Below, one piece after another: positions 1 through 7,845 of a stretch of DNA of 32,202 nucleotides. Each line of letters starts with the position of its first letter. The first letter of the stretch is position 1. Below the pieces are notes generated by a model. That model saw only the letters and a list, made by a program, of their open reading frames with translations, was not told the DNA's origin and made no database searches. Position numbers and translations under genes: made by a program. The stretch is from SIAJ01 sp036266155. Lineage in GTDB: Bacteria > Planctomycetota > Planctomycetia > Gemmatales > Gemmataceae. Where the stretch lies: contig DATANR010000420.1 in NCBI GenBank assembly GCA_036266155.1, forward strand, positions 1 through 32,202, written 5' to 3'.

Positions 1-1899
1 CAGCGTCGAGTAACCCTTCTCAGCGCTGGCCTGTTTACCAATGAACTCGCCCGCTTTCTTCGCTTCGGCCGGCGTCGGCTTCCGCGAAAGCGTTTGCAGA
101 TATAGTTGCTCGATCACTTGCGACTGGCTTCCGGTCTTCACCATCGATTTCGCCAGCGCGTCGCATGCCGGTGGCAATTGCGAATTCATGAGCCGCAATA
201 AGTGCGGCACGCCGTAGGTGTACTCGCCGGGGCTTTCGTCATACTCGCGGACGTCGAAGAAGCCGAGTCCCGTTGCGGGACCGTAATTCTTTTTTCCAGG
301 CGCCGCGTCGTCGTGCAGCATGGCGAGTCCGTCGTTCGTCGCCACTGCCAACGAACGGAACAAGCTGCGCGGCGGCAGGACCTTCATCGCCATGTGGCTA
401 TAGAGTTCGTGGTCGTTCGCATTTTGCCGTGTCGTGCGACTGCTGCGTTGATAGGCCCGGCTCGCGATGATGCACTTCATCAGGTGCTTGACGTCGAATT
501 TCGAAGCGACCAATTCTTCCGAAAGAAGTTGCAAGACCTCGGGGTGGGTCGCCTCGCTATCCGGACGAATGTCGTCAAGCGGGTTGATGAAGCCGCGAGC
601 GAAGAATTGGCTCCAAATGCGATTGACCGTCGCGCGCGGGAAGAACGGATTCGTTGGTGCCACGAACCAATCGGCGAGGTAGTTGCGATTGACGCTCGTT
701 TTGGCGACCACCGGTCCGCCGAGAAGTTTGGGCTTGGCAGCGCCGATGAACTGGCCGTCGTTGCGCGGATCCGGGATGGGGATCGACCCGTCAGGAAGGC
801 CAGCCGGCTTTTCGTTCGGCCCCTTCTTTTTGGCGGGCGGCGGGGCTTCATCGGTGATGCGCGCCAAGATGTCGTTCGGGTTCTTGGCCTTTTCAGCGCG
901 CTGGGCGCGCGTCTTACCGAAGAAAGCAGCCAGGCCCCAGAAGTCTTGCTGTTTCCATTCGGGCGTGACCGGGTGCACGTGGCATTCGCAGCACATGAGC
1001 TGGTTGCCCAGGAACAGTGCCGCCGCGGTGCCGACAATCTTGTTCGGGGCCGGTTGGCCATTCTCACTGTTGGCGATCATGAAGAACGTCTCGCCCGCGA
1101 GGGCCTGATCGCCCTGGGCCGTCAGCATCGACCGCACCACCTCGTTCCACGGCCGATTGTTGTTGAACTGATGTGCCATCCATTTGAGGAAGACGTCGTG
1201 CGTCTTGATGCCGCGATTGTTGTCCTGGTCGCGTTTGACGAGCAGGTCGTGCCAGTAGTGTGAGAAATTCTCGCCGAACTGCGGGTCGGCGAACAGTTGG
1301 TCAACGACCCTGGCACGTTTATCGGTGTTCGAATCGGCAAGGAATGCTCTCGTCGTCGCGGCGGACGGGATGACGCCGATAATGTCCAGGTAGACGCGGC
1401 GCAAGAATTCGGCGTCGTCGGCGGGCGGCGATGGCGCGATGCCGGCTTCGGTCAATTTGCGATCGATCAGTGCGTCGAGGTCGGTGGCAACGCCAGCCGG
1501 CGTTCGCGCCGATGCCTTGTGTGCGATCGGCGCGAGATTTACTTTGCCCTTGGGCAACGGCTCCTTGGCGGCTTCGCGCTCAACCAGTTTGTCGAGTTCC
1601 GGGTCCGGCGTGCCGATCACCGGCGGCGGCTCGATCCACACATCTTCGTCCGCATCGGCTTTCGGCGCTGCCGCGATCGCCGGCGTTGGAGCATCCTGTT
1701 CCTTCGCGGCAATCTTCTCAAGCGCCGGCGCGGCCGCAACACTGACCGGCGCTGGCTGAGCCGCTTGCGGCGTAGCGCCCGGCCGAGCCGTGGTCAACGC
1801 GCGATACCCAACCCAACCACCAAAAATGAAAAGCACTCCGGCGAGCCCCGCAATCATTCCAAGCTTGGAAGAACGGTCCGTGGATGATGCTGATCGCAT
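1..1899 (-). CDS. DUF1549/DUF1553 (PSCyt2/PSD1) planctomycete cytochrome-like protein, 3' end outside window
   Basis: This gene reads leftward and is cut by the window edge, leaving 633 codons with no stop. Residues about 14-33 form one membrane anchor. An Ala/Pro-rich linker follows, then a DUF1549 domain from about residue 140 (the stretch around FLRRVYLDIIG is typical). A CXXCH haem-c motif lies at residues 303-307, and a DUF1553 domain begins at about 400 (NRNYLADWF, RATVNRIWSQF). These large anchored proteins are abundant in planctomycetes and usually paired with DUF1501 proteins; their biochemical role is not established. Here the only DUF1501 gene is 13 kb away. An in-frame ATG at 1947 exists, but it sits in the loop of a perfect hairpin that looks like the terminator of the upstream gene, so I prefer the start at 1899. 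The family call is firm and the exact start is less so. Confidence 0.9.
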   Translation of the reverse strand, partial: MRSASSTDRSSKLGMIAGLAGVLFIFGGWVGYRALTTARPGATPQAAQPAPVSVAAAPALEKIAAKEQDAPTPAIAAAPKADADEDVWIEPPPVIGTPDPELDKLVEREAAKEPLPKGKVNLAPIAHKASARTPAGVATDLDALIDRKLTEAGIAPSPPADDAEFLRRVYLDIIGVIPSAATTRAFLADSNTDKRARVVDQLFADPQFGENFSHYWHDLLVKRDQDNNRGIKTHDVFLKWMAHQFNNNRPWNEVVRSMLTAQGDQALAGETFFMIANSENGQPAPNKIVGTAAALFLGNQLMCCECHVHPVTPEWKQQDFWGLAAFFGKTRAQRAEKAKNPNDILARITDEAPPPAKKKGPNEKPAGLPDGSIPIPDPRNDGQFIGAAKPKLLGGPVVAKTSVNRNYLADWFVAPTNPFFPRATVNRIWSQFFARGFINPLDDIRPDSEATHPEVLQLLSEELVASKFDVKHLMKCIIASRAYQRSSRTTRQNANDHELYSHMAMKVLPPRSLFRSLAVATNDGLAMLHDDAAPGKKNYGPATGLGFFDVREYDESPGEYTYGVPHLLRLMNSQLPPACDALAKSMVKTGSQSQVIEQLYLQTLSRKPTPAEAKKAGEFIGKQASAEKGYSTL

Positions 1900-1936
1900 G
1901 GGAGACCGCGTAGTTGAGGATTCGCCGGTAGGGGAA

Positions 1937-1957
1937 GCCCCGGTCATCGACCGGGGC
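1937..1957 (-). terminator. Hairpin downstream of the lysine-rich gene
   Basis: A perfect 9-bp stem (1937-1945 with 1949-1957, GCCCCGGTC/GACCGGGGC) closes a 3-nt loop. It lies 39 bp past the stop of the lysine-rich gene on the minus strand. There is only a weak T-rich stretch after it, so it may act as a terminator or as an RNA 3'-end stabiliser. The loop contains the alternative ATG of the following gene. Confidence 0.5.
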
Positions 1958-1995
1958 GAACGTTCTTGCACGTGACGGGAGATTGAGTCAGGACA

Positions 1996-2547
1996 TTACG
2001 CCGACTTCTTGGCCTTCTTGCTCTTCTTGGCCTTCTTCCCCTTGGCCGCCTTCTTGCTGCCTTTCTTCTTGGCTTTCTTAGCAGCCTTGTCGCCCTTCTT
2101 ACCTTTCTTCCCCTTCGCGGCCTTGTCGGCTTTCTTCTTGCCCTTCTCAGCGATCAGAGCAGTCTTGGCCACCTTCGGCTTCTTGGCCTTCTTCGCCTTC
2201 TTGGCCGGAGCGTCGCCGCCGGTCACTTTGACCGAGGTCACCGATTCCTTGTTGTCGTTCTTTTCGGTCAACACGGTGACGGCCGAGCCTTCTTTCAAGG
2301 CGCCGAGACCGCCGTCGATCGGCGTGACCTTTTCCATCGTCTTGCCCTTCTTGCCCTTTTCCGTGGTCACCGTCACGAAGCTCGCGTCCTTGCCGACGGG
2401 AAGCACTTTGTCCTTGCCGTCGATGGTCAGCGTGAGACTGTTGCTGGTCTTGTTCACTTTCTTGAGAGTGCCCTTCAACTCATCGGCGGAAGCGACGGAG
2501 AGGCCGAGTGCGAGGACGGTCAAGCTGGCGAAGAGATTGCGAAGCAC
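1996..2547 (-). CDS. Secreted protein with lysine/alanine-rich, histone-H1-like C-terminal tail
   Basis: The 183-residue protein starts with a clear Sec signal peptide (residues 1-21, ending ASA before D22). Residues about 22-112 form a small beta-rich domain with alternating polar and hydrophobic residues (GTLKKVNKTSNSLTLTIDG). From about residue 115 to the end it consists almost only of Lys, Ala and Gly in AKK/GKK repeats, which gives a very strong positive charge. Similar small secreted proteins are frequent in Gemmata-type genomes; I know no assigned function. The tail could bind anionic polymers such as extracellular DNA, cell-surface polysaccharide or polyphosphate, but that is inference from charge alone. 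The gene is transcribed away from the ECF sigma gene and ends in the hairpin at 1937-1957. Confidence 0.8.
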   Translation of the reverse strand: MLRNLFASLTVLALGLSVASADELKGTLKKVNKTSNSLTLTIDGKDKVLPVGKDASFVTVTTEKGKKGKTMEKVTPIDGGLGALKEGSAVTVLTEKNDNKESVTSVKVTGGDAPAKKAKKAKKPKVAKTALIAEKGKKKADKAAKGKKGKKGDKAAKKAKKKGSKKAAKGKKAKKSKKAKKSA

Positions 2548-2755
2548 GAGAAACTCCTGTGGTCGGGTTTGAGTTCACGCGGGTGTTTGTGCGATTCCGA
2601 TCATGAGAACGAACGAAGTTCGGCGGTGTTAGGGAGAGGATAGAAAAATCTTAGAACAGCCAACGCGGCGCTGAACAACACCCGGTTGTTAACGTGGTTC
2701 CGCGACGAATTGGATTTCTCCCTAACGTTCCCTAATCTCATTCGTTCCTCTTTCG
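2548..2755. promoter_or_regulatory. Divergent intergenic region with CCCTAA/TTAGGG repeats
   Basis: This 208-bp gap separates the divergently transcribed lysine-rich gene and ECF sigma gene, so it must hold both promoters. CCCTAA occurs at 2720-2725 and again at 2730-2735, exactly one helical turn apart, and its inverse TTAGGG is at 2629-2634. A longer 9-bp inverted repeat pairs 2628-2636 with 2718-2726. These are reasonable candidates for an operator or for sigma recognition elements of the adjacent ECF factor. No convincing sigma-70 promoter was seen. Confidence 0.35.
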
Positions 2756-3274
2756 GTGAGTGAGCCGTTGGCCTCCGACTCTGAGCCATTAACGTTCGAT
2801 CGGGTCGTCCAGGAACACTGGGTGGCCGTGTTTCGATTGCTGGCTCATCTGGCGGGCAACGATCATGATGCCGAGGAGCTGACGCAAGAAGCGTTCCTCC
2901 GAGCGTGGCAAGGATGGGCGAAGGTTCAGCCGGATACGCGGCCGCGAGCCTGGCTCCTGAAAATCGCCCGCAACGCCTACCTGGACCTGTACCGCCGGCG
3001 TCAGAAGGTGAAGTTCAAGGCCCTGGCGGAAGATCGACCTGGTAGTGGAAGCGACCCGAGCCATGGCCCGGAAGTGAGTGAAGAAGCGGCCGCCGTGCGG
3101 GCGGCGCTGCAGGAGTTACCGGAGACAGGTCGACTGGTGTTCTTGCTGCGAGTCGAAGGCGAATTGTCATTCGCGGAGATTGCCACGGAGCTGAATACAT
3201 CGGAAGAGGCGGCACGCTGGCACATGCATCAGGCTCGGATGAAGTTATTGGCCCGAATGAAGCCCAGGGAATGA
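2756..3274 (+). CDS. ECF-family RNA polymerase sigma factor
   Basis: The 172-residue protein has the usual ECF layout. Sigma region 2 spans roughly residues 15-82 (DAEELTQEAFLRAW, then RAWLLKIARNAYLDLYRRR). A short charged linker follows, and region 4 covers roughly 112-168 with a helix-turn-helix (SFAEIATELNTSEEAARWH). It would bring core RNA polymerase to a small set of promoters, probably including its own. Translation starts at GTG with no obvious Shine-Dalgarno sequence. The anti-sigma gene follows 13 bp later, which indicates co-transcription and release from membrane sequestration as the control mode. Confidence 0.93.
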   Translation: MSEPLASDSEPLTFDRVVQEHWVAVFRLLAHLAGNDHDAEELTQEAFLRAWQGWAKVQPDTRPRAWLLKIARNAYLDLYRRRQKVKFKALAEDRPGSGSDPSHGPEVSEEAAAVRAALQELPETGRLVFLLRVEGELSFAEIATELNTSEEAARWHMHQARMKLLARMKPRE

Positions 3275-3287
3275 GTCGGAGATCGCC

Positions 3288-4148
3288 ATGAACTGCGAAG
3301 CCGCCCGCGACCGACTTCTGATCGCCGACAACCCGGCCCGCGTCGACGCGGACCTGGCCGAACACGTCGCCGGCTGTGCGGCATGTTCTCAGATGGTTGG
3401 CGATCTCGTGCGTTTGGAATCCGCGGTTCGTTCGTATCCGATGCCAGCGACCGTGTTGATTCGCCGCGAGGTGTTCCTGACAAATTTGAAGCCGATGCCG
3501 GCACGGCAGATCCGTGCACGCCATTTGATCGCGGCGTTTGCCACGATCGCGGCTGCCATCATTATTGGTATCGTGACGGTTGCACTCGTTCACAATCCGC
3601 AGCCGGACGATGGTAGGGCCACCGTTGCTCAAGCACGTCCGGCCGTGGTCGAAGATCTGGTGGAATGGACGCTTTTACTGACCGAATCGGAAGTGCCTGC
3701 GGAGCGCGAAAAACTCGTCCGCGAGCGGTTGCCGGAACTCCAAGCGGCGGTTCAGCGTGCCGATCTGTCGGTCGAGGATCGTGCATTTGCCGAGCAGCTT
3801 CTGGCGCATGGGCGCAAGCTCGGCGAGGGCGCCGACCCCGTCGACGAGGCGGAAGCCTTTCATGGAGTAGCGGATACGCTGCTCGTTCGGCTCGACACCA
3901 GCGCTCAGGACCCGAGTCGATTTGGCTTCTATGCCCAGCTTTATTCCAATGTCGTCGATCGCGGCGTGGAGACGAACCTCAAGAAGGCGGAAAAACAAGC
4001 GTTGCGTGCCGAGCGGCAGGCGCGCGTGCAGGAACTGCGTAAGGCGAACAAGAAACAGGCGGCCCGCGTTGCCGATCTGGTGGAGCGAATGCCGGAGCAA
4101 GCCCGTGGCGCCAAAGGCAAGGCGAAAGCCGTCACCCGACCCAAATGA
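3288..4148 (+). CDS. Membrane-bound zinc-finger (zf-HC2 type) anti-sigma factor
   Basis: The 286-residue protein starts MNC and carries the H-x3-C-x2-C anti-sigma zinc motif (His26, Cys30, Cys33). One transmembrane helix follows at about residues 80-101. The roughly 185-residue C-terminal part, predicted outside the membrane, is helical and highly charged, ending in a Lys/Arg/Ala-rich segment. The family binds the partner ECF factor on the cytoplasmic side and releases it on an envelope signal. The position directly after the sigma gene supports this pairing. The outer domain has no sensor fold I recognise; its heptad-like charged helices (about 225-270) could be a coiled coil. Confidence 0.85.
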   Translation: MNCEAARDRLLIADNPARVDADLAEHVAGCAACSQMVGDLVRLESAVRSYPMPATVLIRREVFLTNLKPMPARQIRARHLIAAFATIAAAIIIGIVTVALVHNPQPDDGRATVAQARPAVVEDLVEWTLLLTESEVPAEREKLVRERLPELQAAVQRADLSVEDRAFAEQLLAHGRKLGEGADPVDEAEAFHGVADTLLVRLDTSAQDPSRFGFYAQLYSNVVDRGVETNLKKAEKQALRAERQARVQELRKANKKQAARVADLVERMPEQARGAKGKAKAVTRPK

Positions 4149-4576
4149 AGGCCGACGATCGCGGAAAAAATGAGTAACGAGCACGCGGAATCGGGCTTTT
4201 TTTCTTGTGTACGTCAAAAGGATAAGGTAAAACCTTTCCGGCAGTCCCTCAATTCTTCCTGGGGACGACCTTGGCCTCCTGGGATGCGAGTCCCCAGGGG
4301 GCCCCTGAATTATCGTTTGGCTTTTCCAAGCCCTATGGCACATTGGCGAACCAGGATGGGTCACACGAGTGATTCATCCTGGTGAACCGCTTTGGCATGG
4401 AAAGTATGTGAAGGCGGGGCTGCGCACACGCAAGGTGTGCACAGCGAGATTTGCGGAAAGATTGCGATCAACGCCCGTGTCAGTTGATCGGACTGGAATA
4501 GATCAAGGGTAGAGGGTGAGGGCGTCACGCCGAAGATCGGGGAGACCACCCGCCGGACTCCGGACGATGACGACCC
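4149..4576. other. 428-bp intergenic region between convergent genes, with two stem-loops
   Basis: This region lies between the 3' ends of the anti-sigma gene and the sigma/WD40 gene. I found no credible coding sequence; a 71-codon reading frame at 4170-4385 has no family features. It holds the hairpin at 4258-4298, a GGGGCCCC palindrome near 4297-4304 and the long inverted repeat 4507-4589. The T-rich stretch starting near 4197 may help end the anti-sigma transcript. Confidence 0.6.
4258..4298. terminator. Stem-loop between convergent genes
   Basis: A perfect 9-bp stem (CCTGGGGAC at 4258-4266 with GTCCCCAGG at 4290-4298) encloses a 23-nt loop. It lies about 110 bp after the anti-sigma stop. 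There is no long U-tract on either strand, so a terminator role is only plausible. Confidence 0.35.
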
Positions 4577-4589
4577 TCACCCTCGACCC
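4507..4589. repeat. Long imperfect inverted repeat overlapping the 3' end of the sigma/WD40 gene
   Basis: The arm at 4507-4526 is complementary to 4569-4589 over about 19 positions with one bulge and one mismatch, around a 42-nt GC-rich loop. The right arm covers the stop codon and last codons of the minus-strand gene. It could be a terminator or antisense-protected 3' structure, since transcripts from both directions meet here. Confidence 0.45.
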
Positions 4590-7500
4590 CCATCACCTGC
4601 CGACGCCGGTCCCGAGGTCAGGCGACGAAGCGACTCGCGTGCTTCGCGCGTCCGCGGTGCATTCGACGGTCCCGACGCCCAATCAAAAAGAAGCGATTTT
4701 CCGTCTTCCGTATTTGGCAACTCGAGTGCTTCGCAAGCACGCGTTGCGATGTGCGGCTCGGCCGTCACGTCCACGCGACCGCGCAGGAAGACCGCGCTCT
4801 CCTTGGGCCAGGCCCAGAGCTGCCGAACCGTCTTGTACGCAAGGTCGGCGTCATCGCCCGCCAGCGCGTCCCACTTGCGATGATCGTGATGCGGCTCCCA
4901 TGCGGGAAGCGCGCCCGTGCGGTCGCCGACGACGTCCCAAAGATAGACGGGCGCTTCATCGCTGGCGGCAGCGAGTACCCGGCCATCGGGCCGCCAAACG
5001 AGCGCCGGCGCCACGTCGCCGTGATGTTGGAACGTGTGCCGCACTTGCCCGGTCGCGAATTCGAGCAAGACGACGCGGTCGGCCGCAGTAACGGCCAATG
5101 TCCGCCCGTCCGGTGAGAAGGCCGGTTGGCCGTCGTAGCCCGGGAAGGTGCTCGCGACCGCCTTGGTTTCCAGGTCCCAGACGCGAATTTCGCTCGAGTG
5201 CGCCACGGGACGGTCGGGGACCGCCGCCGCGGCAAAGCGCTTGCCATCCGCGGAGAACGCGATGTAGGGTCGGCCGTGTCCAGCCTCGGCGGCGATGACA
5301 CTCGCGCCGGTCGTCGCGTCCCACACGCGGATCGATCCAGCCTCTTGCGCCTTGGTGAGCACCAGGTCGGCCGTGGCGACATAACGACCGTCGGGCGAGA
5401 CGATCAGACGAGAAACGACTTCGCCAGCCGGCAACTGGCCGCGCATTACCTCGCCGCCCGTTTTCACGTCCCAACCGACCAAGTGCTTGTGGACGATCGC
5501 GTAAACCGTGTTGCCGTCAGGAGCGAAGGCGGGCCGTCTCGCGATGCCGGTCAGTGCGATGCACTTGCGTGGCGCCAACGTGTCGGCGTCGAGGATGTCG
5601 AGCGTGAACAACTTCTCGTCGGGGTTCGTGGCGGTGCAACGGGCCAGTATGCGTCGATCCGGCGACAATGCCGCACGCTCGGGCGCCGCGAACAAGCACT
5701 TCTCGGCTGGACCGGAACCTGGCGAAATGAGACGCGGGCCGTCGTCATGATTGGTGGGGCAATCGAGCCAGCGCATCCAGCCTTCGAGAATCAGACGGCC
5801 GCCGTCGGTGTGAAAGGCGAGCGGCGTCGGTGCTTTGATTTCGCTCACCGACGATGGGTGCGGCATGCCGGTTCGTCCGTTGACGAGCTGAACCGCGCCG
5901 TAGGGCGAACCAATGGCCAGCATCGATCCGTCCGCGGAAAATCGTCCGTCGACCCCGCCCATCATGTAGATGGTCTGACTCGGTCCATCCGAGCGTGCGG
6001 GCCAGAGCTGAGCGCCCTTGTATTTTGAGAACACCGCCACGCGGGCCCCGTCCGGGGCCAACGCGAGGCCGACTGGTGTGAGCGGCGGCTTGATGGTGTG
6101 GACGACTTGTCGAGAAGGGATGTCCCAAACGCGAACGCGATTGGCGGTCGCGTTCCAGAGGGCGAGGGTCTTGCCGTCGCCGCTCCAGGCCGAGAGCGAC
6201 AACTTTCCGTCCGGCTCGACGAGTTCGCCCGAACGTTTGCCGTTTGCGACGTCGAACAGGCTGACGCGGTCGGTCCCACACGGCAGCACGGCCACGCGAT
6301 CGCCGCTGAATGCAACTTCAATGCGTTCGGCCTTCGGTATGTCCGTATGCCACGTCTCGACCGCGGTCGCCGCGTCGACCAGCCAAACGTCGTTGTCGCG
6401 AACGACGGCGACGTGCGCCGCATCAGCATCAAAGACAGCGCTTTTCGCGGGATTCACCGTCATGCGGCGATGCGTTTCCTCGCCGCGATAGGTGTCGTAT
6501 TCGCGTAGTTGAGTGGCGCTCCCGGCCTGAACGACCGCACGCAGAATTAACCCATCGGCCGACAGACCCAAGGCGAGTGGAACCTCATCGGTCTTGATCG
6601 ACAGGTGAGCGCGCGGTCGATTTGTGCGCAGATCCCAGACACGCAGCCAGCGATCACCCACTGCGGCCGCCGCGAGGAATCGCCCGTCGCTCGAAAATGC
6701 CAGACGATCCGGTGTCCCCGCGTGACGCAGCCAGGGATCGCCGACCCGGCCGATGGCCTCATCCGGCAACGGGAAGTTCTGCCGGTCGCGACGCATACCT
6801 TCCGGTTCGGGGATTGCCAGGTCGCGCATCTCGTAGGCAACGCTTGGCGTCACGGTACGCGCCGGGTGGTCATCGTGCTTGAGCGACCACATGAGCCCGC
6901 TGAGTCCAACGACGAGGACGCCGCCCATCAGCCCAACGCCCATTGCGGCGCCCGAGAGAGCGTTGCGGACCAGCCGATCGGCCAATGCCGCACGGGCCGC
7001 CGCGATGGGCGCTTTCCCGGTGGCCAGTGCGATTGCCTCAGCCCGGGCCGCTGGCGGGACAGCGCCTGCGGCCAGCCCGAGACCGGCCAAGGCGCCCGCG
7101 GAGATCCCCCGTTGCATCAGCCGCGTGCGCAGGCGCTCGCGGGCGCGCGTGAGCCGGGATTCGATCGTGCCGACGGCGCAACCGAGCGCTCGCGCGGCAT
7201 CGGATGCGGTGCGATCCTCAATCTCGCAGAGCACAAATGCAAGGCGGAACGGCTCGGGCAGAGCGTCGATCTCGGCATCGATCGCCCGTTCGAGATCGCT
7301 ACTTTCAGCCGCCGCGCTTGGCCCCACGCCAGCAGCCGGCACATTTGCGGGAAGGGCGGACATGGGTTCGCGCTGGGTTCGGAGGGCCGCCGTGCAGCGG
7401 ACGGCGACCCGATGTAGCCAGGCCCCGAGGGACTCCGGCTTCTTGACGGTGCCCGCGTGCCGGGCCAGTGCTAAAAACGTCGTCTGAAAAGCATCTTCCG

Positions 7501-7705
7501 CGGTGTGAACGTCGCGCAACTGGCGTCGACAGGCCCCCCAAACCAACCCGCCATACCGGCGAACCAGGGCCTCGAAGGCCGCCGACTCGCGAGCATGCAC
7601 AAACCGTTGCAGCAACTCGACATCGGTTCGATTATCCGAACCGGGCGTGGCGAGCCGGCGAAGCGCATCGATGAGCGGCGGCTGATTCATCGGGCCCTCG
7701 GACAC
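4577..7705 (-). CDS. ECF sigma factor fused to a transmembrane segment and WD40 propeller
   Basis: This 1042-residue protein begins with sigma region 2 (about 28-108: AFEALVRRYGGLVWGACRR, then AEDAFQTTFLALARH) and region 4 (about 140-195, helix-turn-helix around ASDAARALGCAVGTIESRL). A hydrophobic helix at about 252-274 is a single membrane anchor. From about 320 to 960 there are repeated WD40-like blades (LAFSSDGRFLAAAA, LRVWDL, and later copies ending in VWD or LWD), and about 985-1030 resembles the C-terminal segment of other planctomycete WD40 proteins. ECF-WD40 fusions are known in planctomycetes, where the extension is thought to replace a separate anti-sigma factor. The start is supported by AGGTG 7 nt upstream. 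With one membrane pass, the propeller should sit outside the cytoplasm and could sense a ligand or protein. Confidence 0.9.
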   Translation of the reverse strand: MSEGPMNQPPLIDALRRLATPGSDNRTDVELLQRFVHARESAAFEALVRRYGGLVWGACRRQLRDVHTAEDAFQTTFLALARHAGTVKKPESLGAWLHRVAVRCTAALRTQREPMSALPANVPAAGVGPSAAAESSDLERAIDAEIDALPEPFRLAFVLCEIEDRTASDAARALGCAVGTIESRLTRARERLRTRLMQRGISAGALAGLGLAAGAVPPAARAEAIALATGKAPIAAARAALADRLVRNALSGAAMGVGLMGGVLVVGLSGLMWSLKHDDHPARTVTPSVAYEMRDLAIPEPEGMRRDRQNFPLPDEAIGRVGDPWLRHAGTPDRLAFSSDGRFLAAAAVGDRWLRVWDLRTNRPRAHLSIKTDEVPLALGLSADGLILRAVVQAGSATQLREYDTYRGEETHRRMTVNPAKSAVFDADAAHVAVVRDNDVWLVDAATAVETWHTDIPKAERIEVAFSGDRVAVLPCGTDRVSLFDVANGKRSGELVEPDGKLSLSAWSGDGKTLALWNATANRVRVWDIPSRQVVHTIKPPLTPVGLALAPDGARVAVFSKYKGAQLWPARSDGPSQTIYMMGGVDGRFSADGSMLAIGSPYGAVQLVNGRTGMPHPSSVSEIKAPTPLAFHTDGGRLILEGWMRWLDCPTNHDDGPRLISPGSGPAEKCLFAAPERAALSPDRRILARCTATNPDEKLFTLDILDADTLAPRKCIALTGIARRPAFAPDGNTVYAIVHKHLVGWDVKTGGEVMRGQLPAGEVVSRLIVSPDGRYVATADLVLTKAQEAGSIRVWDATTGASVIAAEAGHGRPYIAFSADGKRFAAAAVPDRPVAHSSEIRVWDLETKAVASTFPGYDGQPAFSPDGRTLAVTAADRVVLLEFATGQVRHTFQHHGDVAPALVWRPDGRVLAAASDEAPVYLWDVVGDRTGALPAWEPHHDHRKWDALAGDDADLAYKTVRQLWAWPKESAVFLRGRVDVTAEPHIATRACEALELPNTEDGKSLLFDWASGPSNAPRTREARESLRRLTSGPASAGDGGRG

Positions 7706-7845
7706 ATCGCGGTCACCTGTATAGAGGGGGGTTCGACGAAAACCCTCCCGGAATTTTCAAATCCGCGTGCGGCGGGCTGACTTGAGCCGCCGAAACACCC
7801 GGCCAAAATGTTCTATAGTTCGGGGACTCCACCCCGGAACCTCTT

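Noticed and set aside
202..1263. 353-codon plus-strand reading frame
   Set aside because: It lies antisense to the DUF1549/DUF1553 gene, whose minus-strand frame shows clear domains. The plus-strand frame has no family pattern and arises from GC-rich codon bias.
2009..2572. 187-codon hydrophobic plus-strand frame that looks like a membrane protein
   Set aside because: It is the mirror of the lysine-rich tail: AAG-rich codons on one strand read as Leu/Phe-rich on the other. The signal peptide and domain on the minus strand are real.
4170..4385. 71-codon plus-strand frame after the anti-sigma gene
   Set aside because: No recognisable features, no clear ribosome site, and it contains the stem-loop at 4258-4298.
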